Assembly (NCBI GenBank): GCA_964618105.1
Contig: CAZUAJ010000011.1
Coordinates: forward strand, 1 to 25,636
DNA: 25,636 nt
Origin: CAG-273 sp964618105
GTDB lineage: Bacteria; Bacillota; Clostridia; TANB77; CAG-508
Direction: 5' to 3'
Position numbers and translations under genes: made by a program. Shown in pieces: positions 15,292 through 23,271 of the stretch. The notes under the pieces were generated by a model, which did no database searches, was not told the origin of the DNA, and was given only the letters and a program-made list of their open reading frames with translations. The first letter of the stretch is position 1, and every line of letters begins with the position of its first letter.

Positions 15292-15726
15292 TTATTGTTG
15301 TGGTTCTATTACACAATCAACAATATATCCTGTTTTTGAGTCATAACCAAATGTTACTTTATATTGTTTTCCTGCTTTAAGTTGTGCTTTTTGAGTGTTA
15401 ACCTCTTGAGCAGTTACAACTTGAGATGGTGCAGTAGTACTTGGAGTAGCTGTTCCGACAGTAACTTTAATATTTAAAGTTTCATCATCTTGATGGCTAT
15501 TGTTATGTGCTCTTATAGCATCACATAAAGTTCTAGCATTTGAACCTGATTGTAAGCCTTCATAATTTTCAAATGAACTATTGTATGATTTTACTTTTTG
15601 TTCGTCAATACCAATTCCATCCATTGCGTCTGCTGCTTTGTTATAAATAAACATTCCTAACCCTATAATTAAAATTGATAATAAAATTGCACCTGCTATA
15701 ATTAATGCTTTTGATGCGTTTTCCAT
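15292..15726 (-). CDS. MENASK-type pilin-like protein (paralogue 3)
   Basis: 144 aa, the smallest of the set and the best candidate for a major subunit. MENASKALIIAGAILLSILI is the N-terminus: a short acidic/polar head, then a hydrophobic helix to about residue 30. Next comes a helical segment with SYNSSFENYEGL and ARTLCDAIRAHNN, a Thr/Ala/Pro-rich patch, and a C-terminal beta-rich part. SD AGGAGGA is the strongest among the pilin-like genes. The architecture (N-terminal helix, small beta head) fits pilins, but the canonical prepilin peptidase site is absent. Confidence 0.87.
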   Translation of the reverse strand: MENASKALIIAGAILLSILIIGLGMFIYNKAADAMDGIGIDEQKVKSYNSSFENYEGLQSGSNARTLCDAIRAHNNSHQDDETLNIKVTVGTATPSTTAPSQVVTAQEVNTQKAQLKAGKQYKVTFGYDSKTGYIVDCVIEPQQ

Positions 15727-15792
15727 AAAAAATTCCTCCTTTGTTTTTTCTATTTTTATATATTCTTTTAGATTTCTCTAAATATTAAAAAC

Positions 15793-16230
15793 TTAATTTT
15801 TGGTTTGCTCAAAATATAAACTTTTAATAAATTTTGTTTTTTCATGATATTCTATTTGTGTACATTTAAAAGTTGCTGTTGCAAATACCTGTACAAAATT
15901 TTCAGTTTGTTTTTGAGATATTTCTTCCATTTTTATTGTTCTATCACTATCTAAAAATTTAATACTTATTTGTATAGAATTTTTTTGATTGTCTGTATAA
16001 TAAATGGTATTTTCTTGTTTTGGTACATCATTTTTTTCATTATCATTCGTAGCTTTATTTATTATACTAATTAATGTTGTACCTAATATTTCTTGTTGAT
16101 AAAAATTTTTATATTCTTTATTGTTTTGTTCAGCATAGTTTTCTATTTTTTTTATGTTGTAAATATATAAACATACTATGCTTGTTATAATAATTAATAA
16201 AATTAAAATTATTACTATTGACTTTTTCAT
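15793..16230 (-). CDS. Small single-pass membrane protein of the pilin-like cluster
   Basis: 145 aa, N-terminal hydrophobic segment MKKSIVIILILLIIITSIVC and an extracytoplasmic domain. It lacks the MENASK head, having a basic MKKS start instead. The following part, EYKNFYQQEILGTTLISIIN then KATNDNEKND, fits the same Y-rich helix plus (L)xxIxxxN pattern as paralogues 1-3, so it may be a diverged member. It lies between paralogues 2 and 3. No known family recognised. Confidence 0.83.
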   Translation of the reverse strand: MKKSIVIILILLIIITSIVCLYIYNIKKIENYAEQNNKEYKNFYQQEILGTTLISIINKATNDNEKNDVPKQENTIYYTDNQKNSIQISIKFLDSDRTIKMEEISQKQTENFVQVFATATFKCTQIEYHEKTKFIKSLYFEQTKN

Positions 16231-16302
16231 TAAACTCTTCCTTTATTATAGCATTAAGTATTTAAAAATGTAAACACATTTTTTATATTTTTTTGTAGAA
16301 AA

Positions 16303-16878
16303 TTATGGTATTTTATATTCTTCAAATTTTATATAACACACTCTTTTTGTTGTTTCACTAATTATAGGATATTCTTTTATATAATAATATTTAGTTTGCT
16401 TTTCTGTTTTAGTAACTCCATCTTTTTCTATTTCTACATCTCTGGTTGAATTGTTTTTTATAAATTGCGTTTTTTGTTCGTTAGTCCATTTTTCAATATT
16501 TTGTGTATTTCTATTTTTTCCTAAATCTATTTCAATATAAAAAGAATTTATGTTATATTCTAGCAAACCATCTACTTGATAATATATATTATTTTGTTGA
16601 GCTAAATTTGCCAGTGTAATAATATCGTGTGCAGTACATTTTATGGTTTCTGTTACATAAGTTTCTTTTCCTGTATCATCAATATCAGTATATGAAGTTG
16701 TACCATAATATTTTAAAAACTGCTGATTAAATTTAGTTATTTGTGTATTTTCAATTTCATTATAAATGTTAGAACTATATTGTGCATAAGTAGAAAACAA
16801 ATATACAGCAATTGATATTATCATTACCCCTAAAAGAACTGAAGATGCCATTATTAAAGCTTTTGATGCATTTTCCAT
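16303..16878 (-). CDS. MENASK-type pilin-like protein (paralogue 2)
   Basis: 191 aa. N-terminus MENASKALIMASSVLLGVMI, membrane helix to about residue 30, then YAQYSSNIYNEIENTQITKF and NQQFLKYYGT, and the motif CTAHDIITLANLAQQNN corresponding to the LCxxI...N motif of paralogues 1 and 3. The remainder is a Tyr/Lys-rich beta-type domain. The first 26 nt of the gene are identical to those of paralogue 1. SD AAAGGAGCC precedes the ATG. No prepilin peptidase motif. Confidence 0.85.
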   Translation of the reverse strand: MENASKALIMASSVLLGVMIISIAVYLFSTYAQYSSNIYNEIENTQITKFNQQFLKYYGTTSYTDIDDTGKETYVTETIKCTAHDIITLANLAQQNNIYYQVDGLLEYNINSFYIEIDLGKNRNTQNIEKWTNEQKTQFIKNNSTRDVEIEKDGVTKTEKQTKYYYIKEYPIISETTKRVCYIKFEEYKIP

Positions 16879-16894
16879 TTATGGCTCCTTTCCA

Positions 16895-17557
16895 TTACAT
16901 ACCTTGTTCTTTAAATACAATTTGTTCCACTCTTGATGTTAAATTATCATATTCATACTTTGGTCTTTGAAACATTTTATTTTTAAATTCTTTTAATTCT
17001 GATTTTTTTTCATTATAGTCATCAATTGCCACATTAATTTCACTATCAGAATTGTCCATTATTACTTCAGCTTGTTCTTGTGTTTTACCTTTTTGAATTA
17101 GTAATTGTATTAATGCTGCCCTTTTCATTCCAGCTAGTTTTTCAACTCTTTCACCTTCAACTTTTTTATTTTTTGCCAAATTAAGATCTCTTTCTAGTGA
17201 TGTAAAGTCTGATAGTAAATCCTTATAAGATGTATATTTTTCTTTCATATATTTAGAAGCTATTATACCTTTTGTATATATTTCAATAGTTATTGACTTA
17301 TAACCTTGTAAATCAGCTTGTCTTTTATTATAATCATCAATCAAATTACATAATGACAACAATTCACTACCATATAAACTTCTATTAAATGTTTCTATTT
17401 GTTTGTTATATTCTGCTAGTTTTTTAACTTCGTCTGAATTTGCTTCTATTGATTTTACATCTTTTAGCTGATTAAACATAAATATTAAAGCACCTATTAT
17501 TAGCATAGATATTAAAACAGATCCCGCCATTATTAAAGCTTTTGATGCATTTTCCAT
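16895..17557 (-). CDS. MENASK-type pilin-like protein (paralogue 1)
   Basis: 220 aa. N-terminus MENASKALIMAGSVLISMLI with a hydrophobic helix to about residue 29, then NSDEVKKLAEYNKQIETFNR and the motif LYGSELLSLCNLIDDYNKRQ, shared in pattern with paralogues 2 and 3. Unlike them it contains a long charged helical region (about residues 118-200) that could form a coiled coil or a UBA-like helix bundle (EQAEVIMDNSDSEINVAIDD). It lies directly downstream of the TadB/TadC-like platform gene, where Tad loci often encode pilin-related proteins. Confidence 0.85.
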   Translation of the reverse strand: MENASKALIMAGSVLISMLIIGALIFMFNQLKDVKSIEANSDEVKKLAEYNKQIETFNRSLYGSELLSLCNLIDDYNKRQADLQGYKSITIEIYTKGIIASKYMKEKYTSYKDLLSDFTSLERDLNLAKNKKVEGERVEKLAGMKRAALIQLLIQKGKTQEQAEVIMDNSDSEINVAIDDYNEKKSELKEFKNKMFQRPKYEYDNLTSRVEQIVFKEQGM

Positions 17558-17577
17558 ATTACATTTTCCTTTCTTTA

Positions 17578-19665
17578 TTACCCACTTGTTGTCATACTAT
17601 CAAATGTTGTTGTCATACTTGTCAAACCTATAAATACTAGTGGTACAATTAAATATCCAACAAACAATATAACCATTGGCGCAAATCCAATTACTTTTCC
17701 TATTCTTCCTTTTCTAGCTATTAATCTTTCATTAGATTCTTTTCTCTTTGCTTGGTAATAGTCTCTTTCTGTATCAAGTTCGTCAAATGCATCTGCAATT
17801 GGTATTTTTTCTACAGCTGCTTGTAAGCTTTCTACTATACGAATAAATGGTTGATATGACACATCTTCTTTAAGTTGTTCCAAAGCTTCCCATGCACCAC
17901 TTTCATAGTTGTTTACACATTTGCTAATTGGTTCTTTAAAAATGTTGGCATATCTTTCAAGCCACTCTAATATTATTTCTACATTTACTCTCTCAATTTT
18001 CATAAGCATTAATATAATAGTATTAAATTGCATTACCTCATCTTCCATTTCCATTTGTCTCATTTTTGCTTGGAATTTAAGCAACCAAATTGGAGCATTA
18101 TATGCAATTATTGCTAACACCATTGCTATTAAAATTTCAAACCATTGCATTTTTTCTGTATTTACTGTTTGTATTTTCTTTAAAATTCTACTTGCAGCGG
18201 TTTCTACTTCCTTATCATTACTTTCAATATAGTCTTTATTTATTTTGCCTTTTTTCATTATTGTTTCAATTTCTTCTTGTGTTACTTTTGTATTTCCTTT
18301 GTAGTAATTAATGTATTGATTGTCTGATTCTGTTAATTCCATTGCAGTTTTTTTATCTTTTTCATCCATTTCACCAAGAATATTATAAGTAGTAGTTGGA
18401 TCTGTATAAACATTATTTATTGTAATATTGTGTAATTGTCCAATTAAAAATATTGATACAACAAATGCAAGAATACATAAACAAATTCTGTTTATATATA
18501 TCCATTCCATTTTATCCTTTGAAGCAGCATCTTTCATTTTATTTTTTAATTCTCTATATTCTTTTGTTCCATCTTTTGGTACAAATAAATTAACAAATTT
18601 TTTAATTATAGGCACTTTGTATAGTTTTGCTTGCCATGGATTTTCTGTATTTTTTGTATTCATTGCTGTCGAACCATTGTCTTTTAATTTCCTAGTGAGT
18701 ATGTAACATACAAACGTAGCAACTAAAAGCAATATTTGTACAATCATTCCGTTTTTTCCATTATAAAAGCTTTCTGTAAAACTAAATTGTGAAACGGCCC
18801 AGTTTTTTATTGGTTCAATAAACAACATTGGAACTATTGAAATTACTGCTAAACTTTGAAATGTATAATCTAATTTATCTCTTTTTAATATTTCAAGTTG
18901 CATTTCTTGAGTAATATTATTTAGGTTTTTTAAATATAATGAAGAATTGTCTATTTTACGATCTCCAAACTCTTTAGTTAAATATGATACACCTGCAAAT
19001 TCTTTTAAATAACTATTAGGTGCTACATCATAATATTTTTCAAGCTCTGATTCTGGATCATCAGAAATTAATACTTCATATATTTTTTCAGCTTGTCTTG
19101 ACATTTCTGGTTTATCATCATCTTGAGCTACTTGATAAATAGCTTCTTCTACCATGTTAAATTCATGATATGCATGTCTAATTTCTGAAAAGAAATCTAT
19201 TTGTTCTCTTAATAATTTATTATCTAATTTATCAACCATTCCATCTATAAAGGTATCAACCATAAATAATTCAAAAATAAGTAGCATAGTCATTAATAGT
19301 GTATTATTTTTGGTTACAGCAACTATTATAATGGCTAAAGGGACAACAATTAATAATGTATTAGTTAAAATTTTTGATGATTGTTTTCTTGTTAAATATT
19401 CGTCATCAACATTTATAATTGAAAGCCTTCTTCTTAGTTTTAATATGTATCTTTTTAAAAATGGTGTTTTAAGATAAAAAACATAAAGCTTTTGGTACAT
19501 AACTTCTGAAGAAAAGCTTTTTTCTTCAGTACCTTCACGTAATTTTTTTATTTGTTCTATTTCAGAATTTTTATTTTTATTTTTTATTATTAAAAAAGCA
19601 ATTATAGTTACAGCAAACAACGCTCCAACTCCAATTAAAAAGTACATTATAATTTCATCACTCAT
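17578..19665 (-). CDS. TadB/TadC-like inner-membrane platform protein (fused)
   Basis: 695 aa polytopic membrane protein with about eight predicted transmembrane segments: near the N-terminus (7-27), two at about 97-145, two around 270-330 (LAVISIVPMLFIEPI and IVQILLLVATFVCYI), one at about 395-415, one at about 510-530 and one at the C-terminus. The two halves resemble type II secretion F (T2SSF) domains. The second has the typical cytoplasmic helical stretch before the last segment (SLQAAVEKIPIADAFDELDT, then ERLIARKGRIGKVIGFAPM). In Tad systems separate TadB and TadC proteins form the platform moved by the CpaF ATPase; here both appear joined. The cpaF-like gene precedes it by 32 bp. Confidence 0.85.
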   Translation of the reverse strand: MSDEIIMYFLIGVGALFAVTIIAFLIIKNKNKNSEIEQIKKLREGTEEKSFSSEVMYQKLYVFYLKTPFLKRYILKLRRRLSIINVDDEYLTRKQSSKILTNTLLIVVPLAIIIVAVTKNNTLLMTMLLIFELFMVDTFIDGMVDKLDNKLLREQIDFFSEIRHAYHEFNMVEEAIYQVAQDDDKPEMSRQAEKIYEVLISDDPESELEKYYDVAPNSYLKEFAGVSYLTKEFGDRKIDNSSLYLKNLNNITQEMQLEILKRDKLDYTFQSLAVISIVPMLFIEPIKNWAVSQFSFTESFYNGKNGMIVQILLLVATFVCYILTRKLKDNGSTAMNTKNTENPWQAKLYKVPIIKKFVNLFVPKDGTKEYRELKNKMKDAASKDKMEWIYINRICLCILAFVVSIFLIGQLHNITINNVYTDPTTTYNILGEMDEKDKKTAMELTESDNQYINYYKGNTKVTQEEIETIMKKGKINKDYIESNDKEVETAASRILKKIQTVNTEKMQWFEILIAMVLAIIAYNAPIWLLKFQAKMRQMEMEDEVMQFNTIILMLMKIERVNVEIILEWLERYANIFKEPISKCVNNYESGAWEALEQLKEDVSYQPFIRIVESLQAAVEKIPIADAFDELDTERDYYQAKRKESNERLIARKGRIGKVIGFAPMVILFVGYLIVPLVFIGLTSMTTTFDSMTTSG

Positions 19666-19697
19666 TTTATCTTAAAATCACCTCTTTTCAATTGCTT

Positions 19698-20552
19698 TTA
19701 TATTACATTTTTAGGTTTTCTTCCTCTTTTTTTAGGTTTTTGTTCATCTTCTGCAGTATTTGTTAGTATATTATTTTCTGTATATTCATTATCATTTTTT
19801 AATTTTATTCCCCAATTTCTTTGTAAAAAGTCATCAAATCCTTCTAAGTCACTGTCATCCATATTGTTTCTCATTGCTCTAATATTTGCTTCTGATATTG
19901 GGTTTGTTAACACATAAACTCCATCTTGATATTCTAGTACATTTCTATATTTGTATAATTCTCTGTTGGTTGTTTTACTAAAATATGTTGTTGCATTATC
20001 CATAAATTTTTCTAGTTTTCCTTCTAATGTTTTTTCTTTTCTGTAGTCAAATGTATATTCATTTTTTTCTTCAACAGGAATGCATTCTGTAACTCTTTCT
20101 ATGTATCTTCTACCTCTAAAGTCTTTAACTAAGTGAATGTCAAAGTTTAGTACTTGTACAACTTGTTCTTCAGCAGTTTTTTCGTTTTTAAATACTCCTG
20201 CTCTTAGCATTGAGTTACGAAGTGCAGTTACTAAGTCTGGAAATGTTTTTGCATGGTGAGTAAATAATGTAAATTTAGATGCAACCTGTGCAGATTGAAT
20301 CATCCATGAAGCAACAGGGTCTGTTGCAACCTCACCAATAATGTTAACAGAACCATCAGTTTTCTTCTGAACGTCCAAACAGTCTTGTCCAGAAACTGTT
20401 TCTGTTTCTCTCATTGATAGTATGTTTCTTGTTGGATATATTTTTCTTAAGTGAAGCTCAAATGCAGTTTCTGTAATACGAAGGTTCATTGTTTCATATA
20501 TATTTTCAATCATTGCCATAAGCATTGTTGTTTTTCCGGCATCCTTGTTCAC
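19698..20552 (-). CDS. cpaF: CpaF-like secretion ATPase, C-terminal fragment
   Basis: Frame continuing the ATPase after the frameshift at 20536-20539. It carries the rest of Walker A (GKTTMLMAMIENI), the Walker B region SVNIIGEVATDP and the His box FTHHAKT, all characteristic of CpaF/TadA-type hexameric ATPases that power pilus assembly. The only start codon in this frame (GTG at 20552) has no SD, so separate translation is unlikely. The C-terminus is strongly basic with an AT-hook-like KKRGRKPK, unusual for the family. With one base removed, this joins the upstream frame to give a 660-aa protein. Confidence 0.85.
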   Translation of the reverse strand: MNKDAGKTTMLMAMIENIYETMNLRITETAFELHLRKIYPTRNILSMRETETVSGQDCLDVQKKTDGSVNIIGEVATDPVASWMIQSAQVASKFTLFTHHAKTFPDLVTALRNSMLRAGVFKNEKTAEEQVVQVLNFDIHLVKDFRGRRYIERVTECIPVEEKNEYTFDYRKEKTLEGKLEKFMDNATTYFSKTTNRELYKYRNVLEYQDGVYVLTNPISEANIRAMRNNMDDSDLEGFDDFLQRNWGIKLKNDNEYTENNILTNTAEDEQKPKKRGRKPKNVI

Positions 20553-21681
20553 CAGTTAGCGAAATTATTCTAGCGCCTTTTACTAAATATTTTAGTAAAT
20601 CAATGGCTTCGTCTTTTCCTGGAAATCTAATTATTTGTTCAAGTGATGCACGCTGTACGTCAAACTTTCTTACAAAAAATGCCCAAGTTTCTGACATACT
20701 TGGTCTAACAACAACAACACGAGAACCATCTTTCATTTCATTTATTTTATAACCATTTGTATCTGATAATTGACCAGGATTGTTATATTTATAAATATTT
20801 TGACATACTCTTTTTAATTCTGCTTCTGAACCAAATGATAAAAACGCTAAACGAATAGACTTACCATGAAACATAATCCAAATACTATCACACGCACGTG
20901 GAACCCTATGATCTGCTATTTGTTGTAAATAATCTCCATCAGTAGTTTGAGCTACTTGACTTAAAAATGATTCTGGTAAACCAGATACACCACCCGAAAT
21001 GCCATCTATGTTCATATCTCTTATTTCATCTATACTGCTATATCCTTTGTAGTGCTGGTATATTCTTTGTACTACAACACATAATTTGTCATTAAATGTA
21101 AGTATAAAATTTTCTTGTTCAAAAATTTTATTAATCTCATCTGGTGTTATTACATAACAAGGTTTAGCTTCACCTTCTACATATTTTAAATCATCTAAAT
21201 GATATTTTTTTATTATTTCTGCCATTGCTTCATAGCCAAACTCATTTTTATACATATATAGTATAATATCAAATTTATCTTGTGCAGTTAAAAGTGATGG
21301 TATATCAAAAGGAATTGCTTTAGATACATTGGTTTCATTAACATTATATTCTTTAACTAATAAATCATATATTAATTCTTTGATGTATTTTTTATCATTT
21401 ACATCTCCATAAGTACAACCTTTTAAAGCCTTTTTTAATTCATATTTTTTCTGTTTTCTTCTTTTTAATTCTTCTTCAGAAAGACCAATGTCATATAAGT
21501 TAATTTTAGTTATTTCATCTAACCTTCTTTTAACAAATGCTGTCATTTTTTCTAAAGTATATGTTTTATCATCTACTTCAACGGTTTCTTCAGTTTCTTC
21601 ATTTTTTCTTTTTTTAATAAAATTAAAAACCATGAAAACAGCTATCAATATTACCACTGCGCTTAAAAGTATATTTAGCAT
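20506..21681 (-). CDS. cpaF: CpaF-like secretion ATPase, N-terminal fragment
   Basis: 391-aa frame: an N-terminal transmembrane segment (about 2-21, LNILLSAVVILIAVFMVFNF), a charged linker, a family-type N-terminal domain (about 45-340) and the start of the RecA-like domain, IRFPGKDEAIDLLKYLVKGA then RIISLTGEQGC at about 370-381. Past that point the frame runs out in nonsense (RKNNNAYGND). Canonical CpaF proteins are cytosolic and about 450 aa; the membrane anchor and the joined length of 660 aa are unusual. SD AAAGGAGAC precedes the ATG. It lies directly downstream of two TadZ-like genes, as in Tad operons. Confidence 0.85.
   Translation of the reverse strand: MLNILLSAVVILIAVFMVFNFIKKRKNEETEETVEVDDKTYTLEKMTAFVKRRLDEITKINLYDIGLSEEELKRRKQKKYELKKALKGCTYGDVNDKKYIKELIYDLLVKEYNVNETNVSKAIPFDIPSLLTAQDKFDIILYMYKNEFGYEAMAEIIKKYHLDDLKYVEGEAKPCYVITPDEINKIFEQENFILTFNDKLCVVVQRIYQHYKGYSSIDEIRDMNIDGISGGVSGLPESFLSQVAQTTDGDYLQQIADHRVPRACDSIWIMFHGKSIRLAFLSFGSEAELKRVCQNIYKYNNPGQLSDTNGYKINEMKDGSRVVVVRPSMSETWAFFVRKFDVQRASLEQIIRFPGKDEAIDLLKYLVKGARIISLTGEQGCRKNNNAYGND
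20536..20539 (-). other. Frameshift site inside Walker A of the CpaF-like gene
   Basis: On the coding strand the text reads GGA TGC CGG AAA AAC. Removing one C gives GGA TGC GGA AAA ACA, restoring GEQGCGKTTM exactly at the P-loop. The defect is a single extra base in a CC doublet. It may be a real mutation, an assembly error or (less likely) a recoding site. Confidence 0.9.
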
Positions 21682-21705
21682 TTCTTTTGTCTCCTTTCCT
21701 TTAGT

Positions 21706-22548
21706 CTATATCTTCATTTGTAACTCCTGCAATTTTGTTATAATTTTATCATCCATTTTTTTTAACTCTTTTATAAAGCCTATATTTCTATCAGTATCAT
21801 CTGTAACATTTCTCATTTTTAATAAAAAATCAATTACTGTTCCTTCTGAACATGCTTCAAAAAATAATGTATTATATGGAACAACAGATACTTCATTTCT
21901 TTCTTTTAAATATTTTGTAACATTTTTATCATTATATTTTGAAAATTTATCATATTTTCCAATATTCAAAATTATATTTTTTCTTTTATAAAAATCGCTT
22001 TTCTCTCTTAGCTCCATAAAATCATCAATTGTTTTTAATCTTTGTGTTAAGTTCATAATAACAATATCTGAAGACTGTAATATTTCTGCCACTTCTTTTC
22101 TAGGCATTTTTTTACTTAAATCTACAAATACTAAATCATAATACCTATTTGCAGTTTGGACTATATTTGTAAAATAAGAAGAAATTTCTATATATTCTTG
22201 ATAAATTTTTGTATTTGGAGAAAGCAAAATATCTAATCTATCTTTTAAAATTATTCTAGAATAATTTTTTACTATCTCATTATTTGTTCTATTACTATTT
22301 AATGCTTTTACCAATCCTTCAACTCCAGAATCAAGGTTTATATTTCCCTCATCTTGCTTAAGTGCACCTGTTGGTCTAATTTTATTATAATCCCAAAAGC
22401 AATTTTCTAAAGTTAAATCATTAAATCCTGTAGATATTACCAAAATTTTGTAATTATGTTCAATTGCCATATATGTCGCAATTGCTGCCATTGATAATGT
22501 TTGACCAGTTTCTTTTATTTCACTACTACAAAATGTTATAATTGCCAT
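21706..22548 (-). CDS. TadZ/CpaE-like ParA-fold protein with degenerate P-loop
   Basis: 280 aa. Begins MAIITFCSSEIKETGQTLSM; in MinD/ParA proteins this position is KGGxGKTT, so the glycine-threonine frame is kept (TGQT) but both lysines are replaced. Later strands fit the fold: KILVISTGFNDLTLE, YYDLVFVDLSKKMPR (switch-like Asp) and SSDIVIMNLTQRLKTIDDFM. TadZ proteins, which place Tad pili at the cell pole, are known for atypical Walker A motifs, so a localisation role is plausible. ATP binding is doubtful. The SD overlaps the end of the preceding gene. Confidence 0.8.
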   Translation of the reverse strand: MAIITFCSSEIKETGQTLSMAAIATYMAIEHNYKILVISTGFNDLTLENCFWDYNKIRPTGALKQDEGNINLDSGVEGLVKALNSNRTNNEIVKNYSRIILKDRLDILLSPNTKIYQEYIEISSYFTNIVQTANRYYDLVFVDLSKKMPRKEVAEILQSSDIVIMNLTQRLKTIDDFMELREKSDFYKRKNIILNIGKYDKFSKYNDKNVTKYLKERNEVSVVPYNTLFFEACSEGTVIDFLLKMRNVTDDTDRNIGFIKELKKMDDKIITKLQELQMKI

Positions 22549-22554
22549 ATTGTA

Positions 22555-23256
22555 TTAAACTCCTTTTTCTAATTGCTTAAAAGCTTTTTTCATATCATTT
22601 ATTTCTTGTGGACTATCTAATAGTTCATTTCCAATATACATTAAACTTTCTTTGTATAATTGAGTTAATTTTTTGAACTTTATTTTTTGTACCATCTGGT
22701 TTTGAATAATAACTCCACCATCTCCTTGTTCATAAGGAAAATATATGGTTTCATCAGTCCAATCTGCTTTAACACCCAATGATAAAAAATTAAAATACTC
22801 TTCTTCTTCATAATTAAGGTTTTTTGCAAATAAAACTTTTGTTAATGTAAGTCTTTCAGGAATTCCATTTAGTATTTCTATTCCTCTTTTTAAAGAATAG
22901 GCATCAAATCCGCTTACAAAATAATTTTTATTTGCTGTGTTTACATTGAAGCTTAATATTGAATCCACATTATCACTGTCAATAAATATATAATCATAAT
23001 TAAAGCTTGAATTTTGTGACATTCCCAAATAGCTTTTAATTGATTCATAATCATAAAAACCTACTGCAATATCAATGTCTTCATAAGTAGTTACATAAGA
23101 TTGAGCTGGCAATATTGTTGGAACAATATATTTTGTTTTTTGCAAAATTGTTGCATCTACAATTAGTACTTTTTTATTCATTGTTGCTAATACTTTTGCA
23201 ATATACACTATTAAATCTGTTTTATCATAAGCTCCTATAAAGCCTATCGTTTTCAT
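22555..23256 (-). CDS. Second TadZ/CpaE-like ParA-fold protein
   Basis: 233 aa from the ATG at 23254-23256, which has GGAGG five nt upstream; an ATG four codons earlier lies inside that SD. The N-terminus MKTIGFIGAYDKTDLIVYIA has a shortened P-loop-like turn (GAYDKTD) where KGGxGKT is expected. KKVLIVDATILQKTK follows as strand 2, then NYDYIFIDSDNVDSI. It is an apparent relative of the next gene with a different loss of the nucleotide motif. The pair may form a heterodimer in the pilus localisation or assembly complex. No closer family recognised. Confidence 0.78.
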   Translation of the reverse strand: MKTIGFIGAYDKTDLIVYIAKVLATMNKKVLIVDATILQKTKYIVPTILPAQSYVTTYEDIDIAVGFYDYESIKSYLGMSQNSSFNYDYIFIDSDNVDSILSFNVNTANKNYFVSGFDAYSLKRGIEILNGIPERLTLTKVLFAKNLNYEEEEYFNFLSLGVKADWTDETIYFPYEQGDGGVIIQNQMVQKIKFKKLTQLYKESLMYIGNELLDSPQEINDMKKAFKQLEKGV

Positions 23257-23271
23257 ACGTACCTCCATTTT

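Noticed and set aside
20530..20552. Programmed frameshifting in the CpaF-like gene
   Set aside because: No classical slippery heptamer, no stop codon at the shift point and no obvious stimulatory stem; a single-base mutation or sequence error is simpler, though not excluded.
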